From positions 1-18,251 of the forward strand of contig JAGLNB010000038.1 in NCBI GenBank assembly GCA_023139715.1: a DNA stretch of 18,251 bases. Direction: 5' to 3'. Positions 13,574 through 18,251 of this stretch are shown piece by piece; within the stretch, counting starts at the first letter, position 1; every line of letters begins with the position of its first letter. A program made the translations under genes and the position numbers. This DNA is from Planctomycetota bacterium. Lineage in GTDB: Bacteria > Planctomycetota > Phycisphaerae > Sedimentisphaerales > Anaerobacaceae. The notes under the pieces were generated by a model. That model searched no databases. It saw only the letters and a list, made by a program, of their open reading frames with translations, and was not told the DNA's origin.

Positions 13574-13588
13574 ATATAAAACCTTGAT

Positions 13589-13617
13589 AATTTACACTTT
13601 ACGGGTTCTAATTGCAA
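13589..13617 (-). promoter_or_regulatory. promoter of tRNA-Ser
   Basis: On the minus strand TTGCAA (13617-13612), a 17-bp spacer and TAAATT (13594-13589) end 15 bp before the mature tRNA 5' end. The -35 hexamer is the same as in the rpsO promoter. Confidence 0.55.
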
Positions 13618-13629
13618 GAAGAATTAACA

Positions 13630-14781
13630 ATGTTAAATCATAACTCAAAATCCAGATTAAACGGCGGTGGTTTGTATGTGCATGTTCCTTTTTGCCGCAC
13701 TAAGTGCCGCTATTGCAGTTTCTATTCCGAGCCAATCGCCAAACATGACGAAATTGATGTTATTAGGGCAATGCTCACCCAAATGCAGCAATACAAAATC
13801 CCTGACAGCATAAAAACCATTTACATAGGCGGCGGCAGTCCCAGCTGTATTGCCGAATCCAATTTATTTGAAATAGTAACAGCTGTAAAAAAATATTGTC
13901 CTAACGCAAAAGAATTTACTATTGAAATAAATCCCGGCCAAGCGAATGAGCAAATACTAAATCGATTACGAAAAGCCGGAGTAAGCCGCATTTCAATTGG
14001 AGCACAGTCTTTCATTCAAAGTGAACTTAATTTTCTCGCAAGAAGTCATACGGTTGAGGATATATACGAAGCTGTCATGTTTAGCAGGGCAGCTGGATTT
14101 GATAATATAAATCTTGATTTGATTTTCGCTATTCCATATTCCGATTTGGACTCGTGGAAGCAAAATCTGAAAGCGGCAATCGAATCGGGTGTTGAGCACA
14201 TAAGTGCTTATGCTCTAACTTACGAAGATAAAACCCCTCTTGTTAGAGATTTAGCAGCTGGTTTATTTGAGCCAATTTGCGAAGACACGGATAGAACTAT
14301 GTATGAACTGGCGATTGACGAATTTTCAAAAGCCGGCATTGAGCAGTATGAAATATCGAATTTTGCCAGGAGCGGATTTGAGTGCAAACACAATCTTAAC
14401 TATTGGGCGAATGGCGATTATCTTGGCATTGGGCCGGCGGCCGCTTCATATTTACAGGGGCAAAGAAGCGTCAATTTTGCCGGCATTGGAAAATATATCG
14501 AGGCAATTAAAAGCGGGGCAAGTGCGGTTGAATTGAGCGAGATTTTAAACGAGCGTCAGAGGGCTTGTGAAACGGCTGTTTTAAATCTTCGCCGAATTTC
14601 CGGTATTGATTTAGCCGAATTCAAAACGCAAACCGGCTTTGACGCTATGGAATTATTTGCCGAGCCGATTAGAAATTACAAAAAACTTAGCTTGCTTGAC
14701 AGCGACAAGCAGCGTATTTTTCTAACTCGCAGGGCACTTGGCATTGCCGATTCGATTTTATGCGATTTTGCAGTTGTTTGA
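13630..14781 (+). CDS. hemW: HemW-like radical SAM protein (coproporphyrinogen oxidase-like)
   Basis: HemW is a radical SAM protein related to HemN and is thought to act as a haem chaperone rather than an oxidase. The ATG at 13630 is preferred over a TTG at 13612; a weak AGAAG lies upstream. The 383 residues match the family. The [4Fe-4S] motif HVPFCRTKCRYC gives C22, C26 and C29. The SAM-binding GGGSPS (68-73) follows, then EINPGQ and RISIGAQSF, and the HemW C-terminal signature HNLNYWANGDYLGIGPAAASY. No haem synthesis genes are nearby. Its neighbour miaB begins 34 bp after the stop; co-transcription is likely. A 9-bp inverted repeat (14759-14767 with 14794-14802) spans the junction. Confidence 0.92.
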   Translation: MLNHNSKSRLNGGGLYVHVPFCRTKCRYCSFYSEPIAKHDEIDVIRAMLTQMQQYKIPDSIKTIYIGGGSPSCIAESNLFEIVTAVKKYCPNAKEFTIEINPGQANEQILNRLRKAGVSRISIGAQSFIQSELNFLARSHTVEDIYEAVMFSRAAGFDNINLDLIFAIPYSDLDSWKQNLKAAIESGVEHISAYALTYEDKTPLVRDLAAGLFEPICEDTDRTMYELAIDEFSKAGIEQYEISNFARSGFECKHNLNYWANGDYLGIGPAAASYLQGQRSVNFAGIGKYIEAIKSGASAVELSEILNERQRACETAVLNLRRISGIDLAEFKTQTGFDAMELFAEPIRNYKKLSLLDSDKQRIFLTRRALGIADSILCDFAVV

Positions 14782-14815
14782 TTTTTTGTTGCGAATCGCA
14801 TATACTCACATTTCT

Positions 14816-16192
14816 ATGAGCAGGAAAACAGTACATATTGAAAATTTCGGCTGCCAGATGAATAAACTTGATGCTCAGCTTGTCGCTTCGGCATTTGAAG
14901 AAGCTGGATTTGGATTAAGCCAAAGCGTAAAAGACGCTGACGTTGTTTTGATAAATACCTGCTCGGTTCGTCAGAACGCCGAACAGCGTGTCATTTCACA
15001 TCTTGGCCATCTAAAGCACATAAAGGAGAGCCGGCCGGATATAATTGTTGGCGTAATCGGCTGTATGGCTCAGCGATTGGGCGAAGAATTGTTCGAGCAC
15101 AAAGCGGTTGACATTGTTTGCGGACCGGCACAAATACCGAAAATAGTTGAGCTTGCAACGCAAGCTATTAAGGAAAAAACAAAGCAGCTGGCAGTTACTG
15201 AAAAAATCCGCAAAGAAAATCAATCCGAGGAACTTGAAGATTTTGAATCTGCTTACGGTGCTGACGGCAGGGGGAATTCTGCGAATGCGTTTGTTCGAGT
15301 GATGCGCGGCTGCAATAATTTTTGTACATATTGCATTGTTCCTTACGTTCGCGGGCCTGAAGTATCACGGCCGCCCAAAGCAATTGTTGAACAGGTAAAA
15401 CATCTGGCTTGCGGCGGAGTAAAGCAGGTTACGCTTCTCGGCCAGACGGTAAATTCGTATAAATATATTGCTGGTGAAAAAACATATTGCCTTGCTGATT
15501 TATTTGAAATGCTCAGCGAAATTGACGGTATTGAATGGCTCAAATTTGTTACGAGCTATCCTTCGCAGGAATTTTTCGTTCCGATTTTGAAAGCGATGGC
15601 CGATTTGCCGAAGGTTTGCAAGTATCTTCATATGCCGCCCCAGAGCGGTTCGGATAGAATCTTAAAAGCTATGAATCGCAAATATACATCTGCTGAATAT
15701 CTGGATTTATTGGTAAAGGCCAGAGAGATTGTTCCTGATATTGCCATAGCCGGTGATTTTATAGTTGGCTTTCCAGGCGAAACCGAAGATGATTTTCAAT
15801 GCAGTATATCTTTGCTGAAAAAGGCCGAATATAAAAACTCATTTATTTTTAAATACTCACCTCGGCCGGATACGGCAGCAGAAAAACGATTAGCTGATGA
15901 TGTTTTGCCGGAAGTTAAGAAGAAGCGAAATATTGGGCTTCTCGCTGAGCAGGAAAAAAACAGCGACAAATTTAGCCAAAAGTTTTTTGGTAAAGAGGTC
16001 AGGGTTTTGGTGGATGGGCCAAGCAAGAAGGCCAAAATCAGTTCTAACGAGATGGGTCAGCTGCAATTGGTTGGCCGAACTGAGCAGGATTGCATAGTGA
16101 TTTTTGAAGGGCTGCGGAGCTTAACTGGCAGTTTTGCGAAGGTGAAAATTACAAGAACAAGTCCTTTGACTTTATTTGGCGAGCTTATCTGA
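14816..16192 (+). CDS. miaB: tRNA-2-methylthio-N6-dimethylallyladenosine synthase
   Basis: MiaB adds the 2-methylthio group to i6A37 of tRNAs that read UNN codons, using two [4Fe-4S] clusters and SAM. The start is set at the ATG 14816, where the family's opening RKTVHIENFGCQMN begins; a longer frame from 14738 would overlap hemW and adds a non-family segment. The 458 residues contain the N-terminal cluster cysteines C13, C49 and C83, the radical SAM cysteines C166, C170 and C173 (RGCNNFCTYCIVPYVRG), the SAM-domain strand GDFIVGFPGETEDDF, and a C-terminal TRAM domain (GRTEQDCIVIFEG). The GCQMN opening and TRAM pattern favour MiaB over MtaB or RimO. No clear ribosome site precedes the ATG. Confidence 0.95.
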   Translation: MSRKTVHIENFGCQMNKLDAQLVASAFEEAGFGLSQSVKDADVVLINTCSVRQNAEQRVISHLGHLKHIKESRPDIIVGVIGCMAQRLGEELFEHKAVDIVCGPAQIPKIVELATQAIKEKTKQLAVTEKIRKENQSEELEDFESAYGADGRGNSANAFVRVMRGCNNFCTYCIVPYVRGPEVSRPPKAIVEQVKHLACGGVKQVTLLGQTVNSYKYIAGEKTYCLADLFEMLSEIDGIEWLKFVTSYPSQEFFVPILKAMADLPKVCKYLHMPPQSGSDRILKAMNRKYTSAEYLDLLVKAREIVPDIAIAGDFIVGFPGETEDDFQCSISLLKKAEYKNSFIFKYSPRPDTAAEKRLADDVLPEVKKKRNIGLLAEQEKNSDKFSQKFFGKEVRVLVDGPSKKAKISSNEMGQLQLVGRTEQDCIVIFEGLRSLTGSFAKVKITRTSPLTLFGELI

Positions 16193-16196
16193 AAAT

Positions 16197-16231
16197 AAAA
16201 AAAGGGCTCACGCAATATACGCAAGCCCTTT
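16197..16231 (-). terminator. intrinsic terminator of the ECF sigma operon
   Basis: On the minus strand AAAGGGCT (16231-16224) pairs perfectly with AGCCCTTT (16208-16201), and seven T residues overlap the stem end (16203-16197), continuing as A then TTTT. On the plus strand the same stem begins 8 bp after the miaB stop but has only a short T-run, so it probably works best for the minus-strand operon. Confidence 0.8.
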
Positions 16232-16247
16232 GACGTATCAGCTTTTT

Positions 16248-16282
16248 ACGAGCAACGAGTCACGAGCGACTGGCAACGAATT
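16248..16282. repeat. short tandem heptamer repeat
   Basis: Five 7-nt units run head to tail: ACGAGCA, ACGAGTC, ACGAGCG, ACTGGCA, ACGAATT. The first three are close copies; the last two are decayed. They lie between the terminator and the stop codon of the exported helical protein, inside its 3' untranslated region. Confidence 0.45.
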
Positions 16283-17082
16283 CATCTCCAACTAAAATTT
16301 TCCGTTTCGCTTGTCAATTGTTCAATTCTTTCTTTTACTTTTCCACTTTTAAGTTTTTTCCAGCTGTCGATTTTATCTTCACTATCGCGAACCTGCTCTT
16401 TTAGCTCTTCGAGACGCTTGCTCATAGTTTCATAGGCGATCTGTTTTCTTTTCACAATAAGGTCAAATCTATCGCTGACAATTGTTTCAAGTTCAGCTGT
16501 CAGTTTTGCCTTTTCCTTTTCGTCGGTTGCGGCTTTGATTTTTTCAAGAACCGCACCTCTGTTTTCCTTAAGCGTTAAATCTTCTTTAAGGACTTTAGCC
16601 AGTTTGGGATTTTCTCTTTCTGCTTCCAGGATTTTGCCGTATTTTTTGCATCCGAACATGAGCTTTCTCATATAGAGTTTTGGCTCTTTTTCTTTCAGTT
16701 CAGCAAGTTCCTTTGCCTTTTGGGGATAGTTTGTCGTAAGCCATTCAATATATTCAGATTGTCTTTCATTCATAAAATTATGCCTGCTGTCTCGCCTTGG
16801 CCTGCCAGGTGCATCCCTTTTTTCTCTGGATTTTTTTGTGAATGTGTACATTTTTCTGAATTTTTCCGGATTCTCATCGCACAGTTTTTGCATTTGGGTT
16901 GCGGCATTCGGGTCAGTCTCGGCCATTTTATCGAGCATACGTTTCATCGTTTTCATATTCGGCTCATCTTCGCCCCACATTTTTTTGTCGCCTCTGCCTT
17001 TTGCAAAGCCGGACTGGCTAACAGTTAGAATAATTACTGCTGCCATTACCAAAACCAAAATTTTTCCGTAATAAGTTTTCAT
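16282..17082 (-). CDS. exported charged helical protein of an ECF sigma operon
   Basis: The family is not recognised. The start is set at 17082, where MKTYYGKILVLVMAAV begins a clean signal peptide ending near residue 27 (SGFA) and GGAAAGG lies 8 nt upstream; the longer frame from 17106 would run back into the upstream gene and put charged residues before the signal. The mature part (~239 residues) is rich in Lys, Glu and Arg and almost wholly helical by appearance, with coiled-coil-like stretches (for example EIVSDRFDLIVKRKQIAYETMSKRLEELKEQ split across about 195-230) and two Cys. It resembles in style the periplasmic CpxP/Spy/ZraP-like sensors, but no LTxxQ motif is seen. It is last in a sigma factor > membrane protein > exported protein operon, 4 bp after the membrane protein. 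Confidence 0.85.
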   Translation of the reverse strand: MKTYYGKILVLVMAAVIILTVSQSGFAKGRGDKKMWGEDEPNMKTMKRMLDKMAETDPNAATQMQKLCDENPEKFRKMYTFTKKSREKRDAPGRPRRDSRHNFMNERQSEYIEWLTTNYPQKAKELAELKEKEPKLYMRKLMFGCKKYGKILEAERENPKLAKVLKEDLTLKENRGAVLEKIKAATDEKEKAKLTAELETIVSDRFDLIVKRKQIAYETMSKRLEELKEQVRDSEDKIDSWKKLKSGKVKERIEQLTSETENFSWR

Positions 17083-17086
17083 TTTT

Positions 17087-17596
17087 TTATCCTTTCCAAA
17101 AGTCACTTTCGATTTCTACAAGTTCCATCTCGAGTTGTGTTGTTATTATTTCTCCGTTGCCGTTATTTTCATCCAGCCGCAACGCAATCATATCCTGCTC
17201 GACCTGCTTGATTTCCTCCGCCAGCGTCAGCGTTTGCGGATTTGCATTTCCATCCTCCCATATATTTTCCTGCGTATTTATAGAATAAGCTGTTTGTTGC
17301 GGTTTAGTATTGTAGTTTTCAAATGTTTTTATGCTAACTGTTGCAGCAATAATGATTACCGCTGCAACTGCTGCCATTTTATAAGCCATTTTTCTAAACG
17401 TATTTGTTTTTCTTTGCAGCAGGGCGTGATTCATTTGTGCTTTGATTTTTGTTATGAGTATTTCATCCGGCTGCGGCGATGGATTTTGAGCGAGAATTTC
17501 ATCTGCCTTTTGAAAATCTTTTATTGCTTTTTCGATTTCTTCGGAGCTAAAAAACTTTTCGAATAAATCTTTCATATTTTCTTCTTGATTATTCAT
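17087..17596 (-). CDS. single-pass membrane protein, candidate anti-sigma factor
   Basis: This is a 169-residue protein with a charged cytoplasmic N-terminal region (about 1-68), one membrane helix (about 72-87, AAVAAVIIIAATV) and a periplasmic acidic C-terminal tail. That layout and its place 20 bp after an ECF sigma gene are those of a membrane-bound anti-sigma factor. No zinc-type HxxxCxxC motif is present, so it would be a non-ZAS type; sequence alone does not prove sigma binding. The start is uncertain. I chose ATG 17596; a TTG at 17602 and an ATG at 17575, the latter with AAGAAG just upstream, are alternatives. It ends 4 bp before the exported protein gene. Confidence 0.8.
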   Translation of the reverse strand: MNNQEENMKDLFEKFFSSEEIEKAIKDFQKADEILAQNPSPQPDEILITKIKAQMNHALLQRKTNTFRKMAYKMAAVAAVIIIAATVSIKTFENYNTKPQQTAYSINTQENIWEDGNANPQTLTLAEEIKQVEQDMIALRLDENNGNGEIITTQLEMELVEIESDFWKG

Positions 17597-17616
17597 AATC
17601 AATGATTCTAAATTTT

Positions 17617-18150
17617 CTATTCCTGCATTAATTCCCGCAATTTTTTTACGCCTCGATGCAGCTTTGAAAGCGTTGTTCCAATCGGTTCGCCTCGCATTTC
17701 TGCTATCTCTTTGAAACTAAGTTCTGAATAATATCTTAGCATTACCAGCTCCCTCGTATCCGCATCGAGCTTGTTAAGTTGTGTTTGTATTTTTTCTGTT
17801 TGCTCATTTTCGTGCTTCTTTTCTGTTGTTGTTTCCGTTTCAAGTTGTTCTTTTCTGTTTTCGAGCAGCTTTTTCTGTCGTTGTTTTTTTCTTAAATAGT
17901 CGTAAAAAATATTAGAAGCTATTTTGAACAACCAACTTTGAAAACAGCCGCCGTTATAAGATTTTATCTTCTTGATTAATTTTACAAACAGCTCGCTAAG
18001 CAAATCATCGCTTACGTCTTTATTTCCGGTCAGCCGGTAAAAATAGCCGTGGCAGCGATTTGCATACATATCCAGCAACTGCGAAAAGCTGTCGGCTTCG
18101 CCGCTCTTGCAGCCGGCTATTATTTCAACTAATGTATCATTTTCTGTCAT
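17617..18150 (-). CDS. ECF-family RNA polymerase sigma factor
   Basis: This is a group IV sigma70 factor that directs RNA polymerase to a small regulon, usually for envelope or stress functions. The 177 residues hold region 2 (about 18-92, with DVSDDLLSELFVKLIKKI and the FQSWLFKIASNIFYDYLRK core) and region 4 (about 122-173, with LDADTRELVMLRYYSELS and the helix-turn-helix FKEIAEMRGEPIGTTLSKLH). They are joined by a charged linker rich in Glu, Lys and Thr. No extra C-terminal domain is present. It leads the minus-strand operon with the membrane and exported proteins, which suggests those hold it inactive until an extracytoplasmic signal arrives. No good ribosome site is visible before the ATG. 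Confidence 0.95.
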   Translation of the reverse strand: MTENDTLVEIIAGCKSGEADSFSQLLDMYANRCHGYFYRLTGNKDVSDDLLSELFVKLIKKIKSYNGGCFQSWLFKIASNIFYDYLRKKQRQKKLLENRKEQLETETTTEKKHENEQTEKIQTQLNKLDADTRELVMLRYYSELSFKEIAEMRGEPIGTTLSKLHRGVKKLRELMQE

Positions 18151-18193
18151 TGTTAATTGCTTTTACGTGTGTAAAGACGCAGTTGTGCACCCA

Positions 18194-18222
18194 TTTATTG
18201 CATAATTTTTTCAAATTGTCAT
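18194..18222 (-). promoter_or_regulatory. weak candidate promoter of the ECF operon
   Basis: On the minus strand ATGACA (18222-18217), a 17-bp spacer and AATAAA (18199-18194) lie 43 bp before the sigma gene start. An autoregulated ECF promoter could also be present, but its consensus is not known here. Confidence 0.3.
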
Positions 18223-18251
18223 TATTATGCCAATTTTGTGAGCGATGATAT

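Noticed and set aside
13385..13579. A 64-residue plus-strand ORF.
   Set aside because: It runs through the tRNA-Ser gene in antisense and the GC-rich hairpins and has no ribosome site.
14738..14816. A longer MiaB starting inside hemW.
   Set aside because: The extra 26 residues overlap hemW and are not part of the MiaB family, which starts at the ATG 14816.

Overview
The window is about 42% GC by eye and looks like chromosomal DNA of a planctomycete, most likely class Phycisphaerae. The evidence is a PEP-CTERM-tailed exported protein, type IV pilus/type II secretion genes, an rpsO-pnp pair, and an archaeal-type ApgM-family enzyme sitting between homoserine dehydrogenase and aspartate kinase. 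The assignment rests on gene content only. No rRNA is present.

Layout. Positions 1-2221 (+) hold the 3' part of a PilB/GspE assembly ATPase and a complete PilC/GspF membrane protein. Positions 2322-4893 (+) hold a clear sigma70-type promoter, rpsO, a structured intergenic leader, and pnp. Positions 4980-7169 (+) hold an NtrB-like histidine kinase and an NtrC-like sigma54 activator. Positions 7276-8167 (+) hold an independent unit with its own promoter and hairpin, coding for a secreted PEP-CTERM protein whose catalytic motifs match IdeS/Mac (C66) cysteine peptidases. Positions 8198-12633 (-) hold a tight operon hom > apgM-like > lysC > thermonuclease-like gene. This makes the common branch from aspartate to homoserine, and the ApgM-like enzyme is the best candidate for the missing homoserine kinase. 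lysC carries a very good internal Shine-Dalgarno and start, as expected for an alpha/beta aspartokinase.

Positions 12634-13573 are the accessory-looking part. A promoter with an operator-like dyad drives a 75-residue four-cysteine protein. Its gene is followed by an 88-bp element with the architecture of an integron attC site: R box, 5-nt spacer, L box with two extra bases in the left arm, then a terminal stem. Gene plus site look like one integron gene cassette without a nearby integrase. Next come two inverted arrays of a degenerate octamer, a GC-rich cluster of small palindromes, and tRNA-Ser(GCU) on the minus strand.

Positions 13630-16192 (+) hold two housekeeping radical-SAM genes, HemW and MiaB. 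Positions 16197-18150 (-) hold a three-gene ECF sigma operon (sigma factor > single-pass membrane protein > exported helical protein). It resembles a cell-envelope stress circuit and ends in a strong terminator shared with miaB.

The most notable items are the solitary attC-like cassette, the PEP-CTERM IdeS-like protease, the internal lysC start, the probable non-orthologous homoserine kinase, a Thr-to-Asn change in the Walker A box of the pilus ATPase, and a perfect 13-bp hairpin inside the histidine kinase coding sequence.
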